64,000 bases of DNA from Nitrosomonas sp. (GTDB lineage: Bacteria > Pseudomonadota > Gammaproteobacteria > Burkholderiales > Nitrosomonadaceae): contig NZ_JAIEMO010000034.1 in NCBI RefSeq assembly GCF_019752095.1, positions 1 through 64,000 on the forward strand, given 5' to 3'. Below are positions 48,619 through 57,769 of this stretch, in pieces. Both the position numbers and the translations under genes were made by a program. The notes under the pieces were generated by a model. The model was not told the origin of the DNA and searched no databases. It was given only the letters and a program-made list of their open reading frames with translations. How positions within the stretch are numbered: position 1 is the stretch's first letter; each line of letters begins with the position of its first letter.

Positions 48619-49362
48619 TTAAGTCACCGTGGTTTGTTTATTAATAGTTTTGGCATCAAAATCAACTTGATCAACTACTGGATACCCGGATGGATCGTTA
48701 ATATTTCCGGGCGTGCCTTTGCCGTCATTGGGTTCATCATCAGCAGGTGCCTTGAACAGTGGCGTGGAGACCTTGAGAGTGAGATCAACAGCCAGAATCG
48801 TGAGATTTTTGGCATCCGTCTTGATAGACATGGCAGGGGAATCGGTAGACTCAATCTGCACCGGCCACATATCATCGAATCCGGCAAAAGTGTACTTCGC
48901 AGCGAATCTGCGGTTAGCCGCAACATCGGTGTATAAAAGGAATTGTGAAGCCAGTGACTTGGCGGTTGGCTCATCGTGAGCGGCGAATACTATCTGAGCG
49001 CGTAAATCACCGGCGATTGCCTGCAGTTTGAACGCACGCTCTTTGAAATCGTCCGGGAATATGAATAAAGCTTCCTCCGATATCTGGCGGGTGTAATCGC
49101 GACCGGATGGTATGTACTCTTCGGCCACAGCGATAATGATCACCGGCATACTTACTGGGTTTGTAGGGGTGTTATCTACATCCTCGCGTTGCCATGCCCC
49201 AAGCATGTCCTCAACCGTATCAACCATGCGCGATGGAGCCCATACAATACTTTCGGGCAATCCTCGCGCTATATATTCATTTAATGATTTGGTTGTAGGG
49301 ATAATACTGGCGTAATACTTGCCCATGTACACGCCCAGCGCTTTCTTTACCGGCTGAAACAT
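48619..49362 (-). CDS. Phage neck/tail protein, unknown
   Basis: 247 residues, alpha/beta. The segment V-S-M-P-V-I-I-I-A-V-A-E-E-Y and F-I-F-P-D-D-F are conserved-looking. It follows the prohead protease by 7 bases. Position after the protease and before the LysM-like gene suggests a neck or tail-terminator component. Confidence 0.65.
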   Translation of the reverse strand: MFQPVKKALGVYMGKYYASIIPTTKSLNEYIARGLPESIVWAPSRMVDTVEDMLGAWQREDVDNTPTNPVSMPVIIIAVAEEYIPSGRDYTRQISEEALFIFPDDFKERAFKLQAIAGDLRAQIVFAAHDEPTAKSLASQFLLYTDVAANRRFAAKYTFAGFDDMWPVQIESTDSPAMSIKTDAKNLTILAVDLTLKVSTPLFKAPADDEPNDGKGTPGNINDPSGYPVVDQVDFDAKTINKQTTVT

Positions 49363-49369
49363 GTGTCAA

Positions 49370-50224
49370 TTACCTTGTGAATTTGTTGAACAAACGACCG
49401 AATGTCGGGTTAACTTCCTGCTCAACAACGGCCTTTTCGACAGGCTCAATAAACCCTGGCAAATTTTCCATTGAGTGAAAATAATCACGATCGTTTTGGA
49501 TCATATTGATAGGGTTCGTAGGCATAACTAACGGTGCTATAGCCACTGAATCAAGGATTGAATTAGCGTCAATCCCCTTACCGGATAATATCGACAGGAA
49601 TTGCTCATTTTCTTGCTGCAAGCGCTCAATGACTGCGCTGGTGACTTCACGTTCTGCATTGATGCTATCTAGCAAGATGATCATTGATTTTGACTGCTCT
49701 TCTAACTCAGCCTCATAAACCTCATCATAGGTGAGCTCACCGGTATTGCCGCTCAGGGCATCATCCAGTGCAACACCACGGAATGAGTTATCCAGAAAGT
49801 TTGGCTGCAGAACATAATCAAAACCGTAAAATTGCGGCCTTTTCTCATCGATTGCCGATGAAAAACCCCCTACTTTCTGATGGAAAAGTTTCTCGGCTAC
49901 CTGACCTGCGGCGGTATCAAGGAATTCCGCTTGATGCTCTACCATGCCGTCCATTGTTACTTTGAGGTGGGTGGTAATGAAAGCCGGTTGCACTGGAACG
50001 TATTTGCCACCGTCCAGACCGCCCTCCGTCGGGTGCATGCCAAAGCGTATTCTTGGAAAATGCCCGTAGTACCCGATCATACCGCGTGAAGCGATGGTTT
50101 CCTGGCATGCATCGCCATTAACGTTATCGAAAATCTTTTGGATATTAAAGTTACGCGCTTGCCCGGTATATTTGCGACCGCGCTCTTTAAGCGAATACCG
50201 GATCATGGGTGTGGTAGTAGGCAT
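49370..50224 (-). CDS. Prohead protease (T4 gp21-like)
   Basis: 284 residues. The stretch A-E-F-L-D-T-A-A-G-Q followed about 15 residues later by V-G-G-F-S-S-A aligns in pattern with gp21-type prohead proteases (E-I-L-D-T-x-x-G-x then G-V-S-S), the Ser being the nucleophile. A His lies earlier in G-Y-Y-G-H-F. The C-terminal 100 residues form a coiled coil, like the scaffold extension of these proteases. It is the first gene of its operon and diverges from the portal gene. It would mature the capsid prodomain. The catalytic assignment is inferred from pattern. Confidence 0.65.
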   Translation of the reverse strand: MPTTTPMIRYSLKERGRKYTGQARNFNIQKIFDNVNGDACQETIASRGMIGYYGHFPRIRFGMHPTEGGLDGGKYVPVQPAFITTHLKVTMDGMVEHQAEFLDTAAGQVAEKLFHQKVGGFSSAIDEKRPQFYGFDYVLQPNFLDNSFRGVALDDALSGNTGELTYDEVYEAELEEQSKSMIILLDSINAEREVTSAVIERLQQENEQFLSILSGKGIDANSILDSVAIAPLVMPTNPINMIQNDRDYFHSMENLPGFIEPVEKAVVEQEVNPTFGRLFNKFTR

Positions 50225-50289
50225 ATTAAAGACTCCATTCAGTGAATTTCTTTAATAATGACGCTTTGATACCGGCTAATTACCTGGTT

Positions 50290-50296
50290 TTTTCCG
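50290..50296 (-). promoter_or_regulatory. CGGAAAA phage promoter motif (prohead protease operon)
   Basis: The minus strand reads CGGAAAA, 4 bases, AGGTA, 9 bases, then TATCAA, 65 bases before the protease start. Its plus-strand twin lies 17 bases away, facing the portal gene. Confidence 0.5.
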
Positions 50297-50313
50297 GTTA
50301 ACCCTGCTTTCTG

Positions 50314-50320
50314 CGGAAAA
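50314..50320 (+). promoter_or_regulatory. CGGAAAA phage promoter motif (portal operon)
   Basis: The plus strand reads CGGAAAA, 4 bases, AGGTA, 10 bases, then TATACAA, about 62 bases before the portal start. Same layout as the opposite-strand copy, which argues for an orientation-dependent element. Confidence 0.5.
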
Positions 50321-50382
50321 TGTAAGGTATTTCACTGCCTATACAACCTAATATCTACGCATCATTTGCCATAGTGTGAAAT

Positions 50383-51972
50383 ATGCCGACCTCAGACAAT
50401 AAACCGTTCAAAAAGCCCGGATTACTCGCAAGTCTTGGAATACCCGGAAAGCGCTGGAAATCAGAATACCTGGACCCTGCTCAGGAAATTCAACCTGCAA
50501 ACACTTTCCTTTATGGGTCAGGCATCACGACTGTCGCCTCTCTGCTTGGATCGGGCAAGAAATCAGCCAGGTCAAGGCAGCAAATCTATAATAAATGGAG
50601 TGAAATGGAGTCTGATGCCGTCGTCTCATCGGCATTGAAGCTACTTGTCACGTCAGCGCTTGGTGGCCATGAAACGAACGGCGATATTGTGTTTATGGAG
50701 GCAACACCTGCAGCAGCCAAGGATAAAAGGCTGGTGCGACTGGTTGAAGAGACTAAGGAAGAGCTGCAACCCATATTCAATAGGATTGCTTTTCAGACTT
50801 CGTACATTGGTGCGGTATTTGGCGATGCTTATGGCCGGGTTTACACGGATAACCGTGGCGTGATCGATGTAAGCACTGATGAAATGGTCAGGCCGCCAAT
50901 GGTTCAGCCTTTTGAGCGCGGAAATCGCACGGTTGGTTATGCTGTATTTACTGGAAGGCGTAACTTTGAGCGGCTGGACGTGTCGCAAATGGCACGCTTA
51001 AAAATGACCCGCACCCAATGGACGCCGCAATACGGTGTGGTTGAGAAATCTTTAAGGATTGCCATTACTGAGGATGATCTTAACGAATTGCCACTCATGC
51101 CCAGTATGGCCGGAGGCTCACTGCTTTACAACGCGGAGGAAGCGTACAACAACTTCAATTCTACACTGCTGGGAATGGTCAGTCAGCGGTGGAAAGCGTC
51201 TCTGGATCACAGAATTGTCGGATTGCAGATGCAAAACATGACCAAAGAGCAGCAAGATCGTTTCATGGCATCAGTTGTTGCGATGTACAAGGATATCAAG
51301 GGAATCGTGGCAGAAGCCATTGAAAACGGCAGATCGATACCTGAAACGGTGACTTCAATACTTCCGATGTACGCTGACAAGCAATTGGTAAATATATCCA
51401 GTGCAGATAAGTCCACCATGCAAAGCATTATAATTGATGATGTGATGATTCACGCGCGACTGCTGTCCGGCGCCATCGGTGTAGACCTCTCCATGCTTGG
51501 ATTTGCTGATCAGTTATCGGGTGGCCTGGGTGACGGTGGCTTCTTTAGAACATCCGCGCAGGCTGCTGAGAATGCCAGGATGATCCGCTCATCACTGGCA
51601 GACATGTACAACCAGATTATTGATATCCACACCATGAAGCGGTACGGCATTGTGTTCAACGAGAGGGACCGCCCTTGGAGTATCAATTTCTACGGCTCAA
51701 TATCCGCACTTGAGGCAGAGAAACAGCGCACAAAATCTGATTCCATGAATTCCGGACTGCTGCTGGCTCAGGCCATACAAATGATGAAAGATATGGGAGC
51801 TACTGAAGAAATAATGACTGAATATCTGACCAAAAACATGATGCTTGATGATAACCAGGCTAAGTTGTTTGCAACCATCGTTCGAGTAAAAGATGAACCG
51901 GAAGGTGATGGTGGTAACTTTAGCGGGGGTTTTGGTGGCAATAAAGGTGGTTTTGGTGGTGGTGGAAATTAA
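50383..51972 (+). CDS. Portal protein
   Basis: 529 residues. A myovirus-type portal by length and content: an early M-E-S-D-A-V-V-S-S-A-L-K-L helix, a central stem region with long helices (E-E-T-K-E-E-L-Q-P-I), and a long wing and crown to R-P-W-S-I-N-F-Y-G. The tail is a glycine-rich G-G-F-G-G. First gene of the plus-strand head/tail operon. Forms the dodecameric DNA channel at the capsid vertex. Confidence 0.85.
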   Translation: MPTSDNKPFKKPGLLASLGIPGKRWKSEYLDPAQEIQPANTFLYGSGITTVASLLGSGKKSARSRQQIYNKWSEMESDAVVSSALKLLVTSALGGHETNGDIVFMEATPAAAKDKRLVRLVEETKEELQPIFNRIAFQTSYIGAVFGDAYGRVYTDNRGVIDVSTDEMVRPPMVQPFERGNRTVGYAVFTGRRNFERLDVSQMARLKMTRTQWTPQYGVVEKSLRIAITEDDLNELPLMPSMAGGSLLYNAEEAYNNFNSTLLGMVSQRWKASLDHRIVGLQMQNMTKEQQDRFMASVVAMYKDIKGIVAEAIENGRSIPETVTSILPMYADKQLVNISSADKSTMQSIIIDDVMIHARLLSGAIGVDLSMLGFADQLSGGLGDGGFFRTSAQAAENARMIRSSLADMYNQIIDIHTMKRYGIVFNERDRPWSINFYGSISALEAEKQRTKSDSMNSGLLLAQAIQMMKDMGATEEIMTEYLTKNMMLDDNQAKLFATIVRVKDEPEGDGGNFSGGFGGNKGGFGGGGN

Positions 51973-51988
51973 CCAATAGTAGGCAAGT

Positions 51989-52900
51989 ATGAGTTTATAT
52001 AACAATGTATCGCAATCACTCTCACGCGGCGGCTTAACCGGGTCAGTAACGGGTGCGGCCAGTTCATTAGGCAACACCATCGGTCAAAGAGCAGCTGCGA
52101 TGATGGGTAATGGAGAACTGGCCAAGGCAACCGGCAGCATCATATCGGCCACAGGCAGAAATGCTGTCATTAATCAGATCAATAAGCACGTTCCTATCAC
52201 GGCAAGACGCGGATTAAACGTTGGCGCCGGAGTCGTGGGGGATATAATGCGCGGCGATGTAAACGCAGCCGGTTTGCGCATACTCGATTCAGGATTGCTC
52301 AATAAACTTCTACCAGGCATGAGCGCTGCAGCTTCCCAGGCGATGTACTGGAATCGACCTTCGCCGCTATTTGGTGGAATCACTCCAACAGAAGCGCTAA
52401 GAATATTTGAGACAATGCAATCAACCAGGTTAGCCAAGAAAAATTTATTCTTGATTGAGGCATCCAGCAAATTGATGGGTGACTGGGTATCGCCCTGGCT
52501 GAATATGTTCGCTACAGAGATTGAGTACGCACCGCTTACCGTGGGTGGAGACAAGCACAGGACAGGCGGATCAGTTATCGATTCAGTTAAAACAGGTGAA
52601 CCGGTTGAAATGCGTATTTCAACTATGGATGATCAGTTCGGTACCATCAAGAAATGGTATGAGATTCATCACAGCAATGCGGTAGCGCAGGATGGTACCG
52701 TTGGATTGCCCTCAATGTATGCCATCAAATTCAATATTGTTCATTCATTTGTTACTCGTGACAGCACGCTCTACGGCGCGTATGAAAGCATCGGGTGGTT
52801 TCGTCCATCCAATCTTGAAATCAGCCTATCCAGACGCGAGGATGCCATGGCAGAGGTACAAATGACGTTCTCGCAAATCGATACCTTTATAAAAGCATAG
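51989..52900 (+). CDS. Tail tube-like baseplate/tube-initiator protein
   Basis: 303 residues. A low-complexity N-terminal half (S-L-S-R-G-G-L-T-G-S) is followed by a beta-rich C-terminal half (about 150-300) that has the look of a tube-fold domain: L-F-L-I-E-A-S-S, E-I-E-Y-A-P-L-T-V-G-G, P-V-E-M-R-I-S-T-M, F-N-I-V-H-S-F-V. This pattern is common to tail-tube initiators (T4 gp48/gp54 type). 10 bases before the tape-measure-like gene. Confidence 0.6.
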   Translation: MSLYNNVSQSLSRGGLTGSVTGAASSLGNTIGQRAAAMMGNGELAKATGSIISATGRNAVINQINKHVPITARRGLNVGAGVVGDIMRGDVNAAGLRILDSGLLNKLLPGMSAAASQAMYWNRPSPLFGGITPTEALRIFETMQSTRLAKKNLFLIEASSKLMGDWVSPWLNMFATEIEYAPLTVGGDKHRTGGSVIDSVKTGEPVEMRISTMDDQFGTIKKWYEIHHSNAVAQDGTVGLPSMYAIKFNIVHSFVTRDSTLYGAYESIGWFRPSNLEISLSRREDAMAEVQMTFSQIDTFIKA

Positions 52901-52910
52901 GAATCTAACA

Positions 52911-54980
52911 ATGGCCGTTAAACATGACAATCAAGGTTTTCTGATTGGGGAATCCGTCGACCTTGATAAAACCTTCACACTTTGGAATGAAATTAAAGAT
53001 GACTTACGAGCAATTCGCACAGCTCTGACCGGCAGTAGTAGTGGCGAAGCTAAGATACCCAAGGCACTACTCAGAAAACCCGAATCTTATTCATCCGCTC
53101 CATCATCAACAATACATCAACTCGCTACTCCACTAGCCAGGGGTGCCGGTAAATCCTCGCTCGGAAGACCAATAACTAAGCAACATAACGATGAAATAGG
53201 TGCGGGTAAGTTTTTGCAGCCGGGCAGCCCTCTCGAACGAAAAGCCATCACTCGAAATGAGATAAATAAAAACGCCACGTCAGCAAACAGAAATACGGCC
53301 ACTGGGCGGTTTGAGAAGAAAAATGATCGCTTCAAAAATCGTAACGTCAGGGATGAAAGTGTTGAAAGTTCTGCCTACTCCAATGAGGAAGGCGGCAGGG
53401 TTTTGAGCGATGCAGCAAACAAAATTGTGAGTGCAATTGGCGATATGGGCGACGGCATGGAGGATACTGACCCTACTATTAAAGCATTCAACGAAGTTTC
53501 TCAGCCGTTATCACGCGGTTATGAAATGCTATCAGTAGGCAATGGGATTGATGAGAAGCGCAAGGAACGATGGTTTCGCCGTATTTTTGGTGAATTGAGA
53601 TTATTTCGGAATGAGGAAACTTTATTCAACAAAGTAGCCAACAGAAGCCTGGGCAATATTGAGGAACACACTGAGGCATCACAAGGCGGCGGTGAAGGTG
53701 GGGACAGCAGTTGGTTATTGCGATACGTCCTCCCGGCAATAGTTGGAATTGGAGCATTATTGGTTGGTTCCGACAAAGGGTTAATGGCCAAACTCTCTGC
53801 TGCTCACGAAAAAACAATGGCGGCAGTCTCCAAACCATTCAAGAATCTTGCAAATAAACTAATATTACTAATTGATGGAGTGTCATCAAAAATTCAGTCT
53901 GCCTGGTCTACTTTCACGGGATTCGTTAAGGATAAGTTAGGAATTGACATTAATAAGGCACTAACACCAGCCGTAGATACCGTAAAGAGCGGCTACCAGG
54001 CAGCAAAAAGTTATGTGTCCTCAGCAATGAGCCGGGCATACGATACCGTAGAAGCCGGTGCCGGTTCCGTTCTGGAATCAGTAATGCCAGCGGGATTTCG
54101 CACCAAAAAAACATTCCACGGCATAAAAGGGGGCGAAGATCTTGGTAAGTATGGCAGCTACACTGAGGCAGAAGCGCAGCGCGTGAGGTCGTTAAAAACA
54201 AGCGCGGTCAATACATCAGCGAACATGAAGGATGGAATGCCGCCTGAGATTCAGGCAAAGATAGCAGCGCAAGCAAAAAAGCATGATCTTGATCCGATTA
54301 TGATGCAAAAAATAGCGGCTATGGAAAGCGGCGGAAATCCGAGCGCTATTAGTAAAACTGGCGCTATTGGTGTATTTCAGTTCACCGGGAAAACAGCTTC
54401 AGGTGTTGGTATCAACAACCGCTTTGATGTCGATCAAAACATTGAAGGCGGCATGAAACTTGCTTTGGAGAACATAGAATCTTTAAGCAAAAGTGGATTG
54501 CCGGTCACAGCCGAAAACCTTTATATGATGCACCAAATAGGACCTCAAGCCGCTAAAGAAGTCATTCGGGGTGCTGAAAAAGGGATATCTAAGAGTGATT
54601 TATCCCGCGATACGCAAGACAAGATGAACTTGAACTACGGTAAGAACAGTAGCACCGCTGCAGAGTACATCAATACAAACAGGACCGCACTGGATAAGCG
54701 CTACGCTTCGGTGGTGGGTGCCTCCATGCCTGGACCTAGCAACACATTCTCTTCGCCCATCAGTTTCAGTGAGGCCAAATCGGTTTTTGCACCGGCACCC
54801 GGCATCCCCTCAATATCGTCAGCAATGCCATCAATACCGGATGCACCGCCTATCATTACACCAGTTGGAAGTATCAGCAGCAAGAAAGACTCAAATAATG
54901 CGGTAATGCCCCAGGAAGTTGGGCAGGATATTAAGGACCGTAGGATTGCGCACATCGTTACCGGCGGGCTCAGTGGCTAG
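52911..54980 (+). CDS. Tape measure-like protein with lytic transglycosylase domain
   Basis: 689 residues. The N-terminal third is disordered and Ser/Asn-rich. A membrane-like helix lies near 266-285 (L-R-Y-V-L-P-A-I-V-G-I-G-A-L-L). Residues about 470-545 are an SLT domain: A-A-M-E-S-G-G-N-P-S-A (catalytic Glu), then S-K-T-G-A-I-G-V-F-Q-F and the downstream Y-M-M-H-Q-I-G. It would open peptidoglycan during DNA injection. It is short for a tape measure of a myovirus tail, so it may be a baseplate hub lysozyme rather than the length ruler. Confidence 0.75.
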   Translation: MAVKHDNQGFLIGESVDLDKTFTLWNEIKDDLRAIRTALTGSSSGEAKIPKALLRKPESYSSAPSSTIHQLATPLARGAGKSSLGRPITKQHNDEIGAGKFLQPGSPLERKAITRNEINKNATSANRNTATGRFEKKNDRFKNRNVRDESVESSAYSNEEGGRVLSDAANKIVSAIGDMGDGMEDTDPTIKAFNEVSQPLSRGYEMLSVGNGIDEKRKERWFRRIFGELRLFRNEETLFNKVANRSLGNIEEHTEASQGGGEGGDSSWLLRYVLPAIVGIGALLVGSDKGLMAKLSAAHEKTMAAVSKPFKNLANKLILLIDGVSSKIQSAWSTFTGFVKDKLGIDINKALTPAVDTVKSGYQAAKSYVSSAMSRAYDTVEAGAGSVLESVMPAGFRTKKTFHGIKGGEDLGKYGSYTEAEAQRVRSLKTSAVNTSANMKDGMPPEIQAKIAAQAKKHDLDPIMMQKIAAMESGGNPSAISKTGAIGVFQFTGKTASGVGINNRFDVDQNIEGGMKLALENIESLSKSGLPVTAENLYMMHQIGPQAAKEVIRGAEKGISKSDLSRDTQDKMNLNYGKNSSTAAEYINTNRTALDKRYASVVGASMPGPSNTFSSPISFSEAKSVFAPAPGIPSISSAMPSIPDAPPIITPVGSISSKKDSNNAVMPQEVGQDIKDRRIAHIVTGGLSG

Positions 54981-55286
54981 TTAAGTTTATTGCTCTTTCT
55001 TAAATTATCTATTAAGAGCATTGCAGCTTTAAAATCACTAATGATTTCATAAATCTTAAAGCAGGATTTACTACTTGCCATATTTTGTCAGCATTGTATG
55101 TTCGGTGTCGCACATACTTTGATGTATTACATAAATATTATGTAAGCGTGCAATTAAAAGCCACGTTCAATTTCGAAAATTTAGCTATTTCACGTATTCA
55201 TAGATCAGCATTTATCTTTCTTTAAACCATATTAAGCCTGTTCAACCTTGAACAGATATTCTTAAAAATTTAAAGGGCAAGATGTC
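54981..55286. other. Intergenic region at the boundary of phage and stress genes
   Basis: It holds a 7-base inverted repeat (TGCTCTT/AAGAGCA, 54991-55020) with a long loop and no T-run, which is at best a weak terminator. The rest is AT-rich and leads into the regulator gene. No other element was seen. Confidence 0.5.
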
Positions 55287-56012
55287 ATGACTTCTACTGT
55301 ACTTCCTTGTAATAACAAACTTCTAAATACTCTACCTGAATCTGATTTCACTGCGGTAATGGATCAGTGTAGATTAGTTAACTTAACAGCTGGAGAAGTA
55401 ATTTATGAGTCATCGGAATATATCGAATCAATCCATTTCCCAGTTAATTGCATCGTTTCTTTAATGTATGAAACATTAGATGGCAAATCGTCAGAAATCG
55501 CCTCTATCGGTAATAATGGCGCAGTAGGAAGCGACCTTATTTTAAGTAACAGTCCCACCATTCATCGAGCCCTTGTTGTACATGACGGCTGGGCATACCA
55601 AATGAAAAGAACTGCAGTACTTGATCAATTTAATAAAGCAGAATTATTTAAATACCAATTGTTAAATTACATTCAGAATCTCACAACGCAAATATCATTT
55701 AATGCCGTTTGCGCCAGATTTCATAAGATAGAACAACAATTTTGTAAATTTCTGCTACTTCATAATGATTGGGTTCCAGGCAAAATATCATTTACCCAAG
55801 AAGCTATTTCTCATCTTTTAGGTGTGCGTCGCGAAACCATTACTGAAATAGCTAGTAATCTACAAAAAGCGAACATAATCGATTACAAACGGGGAGAAAT
55901 TCACATTTTAGATCGCCAGGCACTTGAAGTGCATTCGTGCGAATGTTATCAAGCAATAAAAAACACCTTACATTCTGAAGACGAAAATTACGTGCTGGAT
56001 ACTTGTCATTAA
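55287..56012 (+). CDS. Crp/Fnr-family transcription regulator
   Basis: 241 residues. N-terminal cyclic-nucleotide-like sensor domain (I-H-F-P-V-N-C-I-V-S-L) with no Fnr cysteines at the expected N-terminal positions. C-terminal helix-turn-helix: F-T-Q-E-A-I-S-H-L-L-G-V-R-R-E-T-I-T-E (about 171-190). It resembles Crp-type regulators common in chemolithotrophs rather than phage repressors. It stands at the edge of the stress block and could regulate it. Lower GC than phage genes. Confidence 0.88.
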   Translation: MTSTVLPCNNKLLNTLPESDFTAVMDQCRLVNLTAGEVIYESSEYIESIHFPVNCIVSLMYETLDGKSSEIASIGNNGAVGSDLILSNSPTIHRALVVHDGWAYQMKRTAVLDQFNKAELFKYQLLNYIQNLTTQISFNAVCARFHKIEQQFCKFLLLHNDWVPGKISFTQEAISHLLGVRRETITEIASNLQKANIIDYKRGEIHILDRQALEVHSCECYQAIKNTLHSEDENYVLDTCH

Positions 56013-56040
56013 TAACGGTTAAAATAGTTTAGTAAAAACG

Positions 56041-56070
56041 CTTCGCGCTGGTCAGCGGCGCGACCCTTGA
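56041..56070 (+). repeat. Dispersed 30-base repeat, copy 1
   Basis: The element begins CTTCGCGCTGGTCAGCGG and continues CGCGACCCTTGA. It is one of three related copies, all in the 55-62 kb block, and has near-palindromic arms (CGCGCTG with CAGC-CGCG). REP-like; role unknown. Confidence 0.7.
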
Positions 56071-56187
56071 ACGTGCAGAGGATTAAAGCAGCTTATGATA
56101 GAACCCCTGCGTTTGCGGCAAGCAGCAAAGCCTCGAGGCCCCCTTTAAAGATTTGCTACTAGTAAGGGTTTAAAAAACTTTTTATTT

Positions 56188-56502
56188 TTAAGTTAATATT
56201 TTATAAATTGGATCATCTAGATCAATAAAAGAATAATAATAAAGTTCCTCAGTTCCTGCTTCCACAAGATTATTGCTCAAAGCTATTTGCCAACAGAAAT
56301 TAAAATCGTTATGTGCAGTACTTCTTTCTTTTAGTGGAATAGTTGAGTAGGGATAACAAACTACAAATTGATCATTTAGTTTTGTCCGGATTAATATCGC
56401 AGCTTGCATAATTGCCCTTCCACCAAAATAATTTAGTAACGGTATTGATATCTCTGCTCTAAAGTTTATTTGCGGCAATCCACCCATAATTAATAGCTGC
56501 AT
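56188..56502 (-). CDS. Small protein, uncertain
   Basis: About 104 residues from the ATG at 56502; a TTG at 56520 is possible. No clear ribosome-binding site. Some plausible secondary structure (Q-F-V-V-C-Y-P-Y-S-T-I) but no family. It may be a remnant, as the region upstream looks like decayed coding sequence. Confidence 0.35.
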   Translation of the reverse strand: MQLLIMGGLPQINFRAEISIPLLNYFGGRAIMQAAILIRTKLNDQFVVCYPYSTIPLKERSTAHNDFNFCWQIALSNNLVEAGTEELYYYSFIDLDDPIYKILT

Positions 56503-56520
56503 CGCAGGTATCTGGAACAA

Positions 56521-56866
56521 TGTTTAAACGTTGCGCTTTGTGACCATAGCAAATGCAGTTTGCTTTGCTGGAAACGCATGCAGCAACTTGCGACTAATCG
56601 ACCGCATCAAATAGCATTGAGAGCGATTCTCTTGTGCTTGAAATGCGATGACAGGTTGCGATACCGGCATTACGCTGCCAGGTGCCGATTCGCTTTCCTA
56701 TGTTGATAAATTATTTTTCCCTCTTCATTTGATGCAATCAGGGCAATTGTATCAGCTAGACGGCCAGTAATACGGCCATAAGTAAAAACGACTATAGTTG
56801 GTAAGCGCACAGACTGCGCCTGACAACTGCGATATATTTAGATTTTAAATAATCGAGGTAAACAAA
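56521..56866. other. Intergenic region with possible decayed coding sequence
   Basis: On the minus strand, short protein-like runs appear in more than one frame over about 56530-56710, broken by stops, so this may be a degraded gene; none was identified. At the right end, GAGGTAAACAAA is the ribosome-binding site of the BON protein gene. Confidence 0.35.
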
Positions 56867-57190
56867 ATGAAATCTATAAAACTAATTGTTACTTTGTTCT
56901 TCATCAGCATATTCTTTATTCCTGCCGTTGTTTCTGCAGCTGATTCTAGCGTAGGCGAATTTGTTACAGACTCAGCTATTACTACTCAAATTAAAGCCAA
57001 GTTACTTGGAGAAAAGGATATTGATTCTTTGCACATCAAAGTAGATACAGATAATAATGGGGTTGTGGTACTTACTGGTGCCGTGAAATCAAAAGCCGAA
57101 GAAGAGATTGTGCACAATATTGCGCATTCCGTGGATGGTGTAAAGAAAGTTGTAAACAAATTAATAGTTGATCCAGCGCTATTCAATTAG
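56867..57190 (+). CDS. Periplasmic BON-domain protein (OsmY-like)
   Basis: 107 residues. Signal peptide ending V-S-A|A-D, then one BON domain: I-T-T-Q-I-K-A-K-L, V-V-V-L-T-G-A-V, and G-V-K-K-V-V-N-K-L-I-V. BON proteins bind phospholipid surfaces and are induced by osmotic or envelope stress. GAGG lies 8 bases before the ATG. It stands alone on the plus strand with its own promoter region. Confidence 0.92.
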   Translation: MKSIKLIVTLFFISIFFIPAVVSAADSSVGEFVTDSAITTQIKAKLLGEKDIDSLHIKVDTDNNGVVVLTGAVKSKAEEEIVHNIAHSVDGVKKVVNKLIVDPALFN

Positions 57191-57270
57191 CGCCGATAGA
57201 GGAAACTATTTTTTGCGGAATCTATTTACATTCTAATAAAACCGCCTAGCAGAAAGGAATAAAGGCCAAG

Positions 57271-57306
57271 ATCAATATCTCGGCCGCAACCGACCGAGAT
57301 ATTGAT
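57271..57306. repeat. Perfect 13-base inverted repeat
   Basis: ATCAATATCTCGG pairs with CCGAGATATTGAT around a 10-base loop. It lies about 80 bases after the BON gene. Seven T follow, but 15 or more bases away, so it may be a terminator or an operator. Long and exact for chance. Confidence 0.6.
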
Positions 57307-57420
57307 GTGCAAGCTCAAACTTTTTTTCATTTCAACTATCACACTAAGCTTATTTTCAACAAACTGGCGAATAAAGAAAAATGCTTGAGGGATTGGACTG
57401 CTTACTTCTGCGAGCATATG

Positions 57421-57451
57421 CTTCGCACCAGTCAGCGGGCGTGACCCTTGG
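57421..57451 (+). repeat. Dispersed 30-base repeat, copy 2
   Basis: The element begins CTTCGCACCAGTCAGCGGGC and continues GTGACCCTTGG. It shares order and spacing with copies at 56041 and 61519. Confidence 0.65.
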
Positions 57452-57487
57452 ATGAAATAAAATTAAATGGCAACATTATAGATACAG

Positions 57488-57769
57488 TTATGTTTTCTTG
57501 GCATAAGCAGTGCACCACCCATTAGGACTAACACTGCCTTTCAAAACTTTGCACTCGCCATTAGTTTCTGGTGTTTTACCCGGAATGAATTGCATGCAGT
57601 TACTGCATTGCTCCTCTCCGTTTGGTTCGTCACGATATTTCATTAAACCCTTGGAAGCTTTTGCTGCATGTGCTTGGCCAACTATGCTATTCACAATAGG
57701 AAAAGTGGCTCCTATCGCCATGAATTTTATCATCTTACGCCGCGAGAATTTCTTTTCAAAGTAACTCAT
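57488..57769 (-). CDS. High-potential iron-sulfur protein (HiPIP)
   Basis: 93 residues. A twin-arginine signal (S-R-R-K-M-I-K-F) is followed by the hydrophobic helix and A-H-A cleavage site. The mature part has four cysteines at 55, 58, 73 and 86 in C-S-N-C, G-E-C and G-W-C, the HiPIP cluster ligation pattern. A periplasmic one-electron carrier, typical of chemolithotrophs and phototrophs. The gene is not phage-like. GAGGT lies just upstream of the ATG. Confidence 0.93.
   Translation of the reverse strand: MSYFEKKFSRRKMIKFMAIGATFPIVNSIVGQAHAAKASKGLMKYRDEPNGEEQCSNCMQFIPGKTPETNGECKVLKGSVSPNGWCTAYAKKT

Noticed and set aside
56521-56720. Transposase remnant on the minus strand
   Set aside because: Broken protein-like runs are visible, but I could not identify a transposase motif or terminal repeats.
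57226-57417. 63-residue minus-strand frame
   Set aside because: It covers the 13-base inverted repeat and has no ribosome-binding site or recognisable domain.
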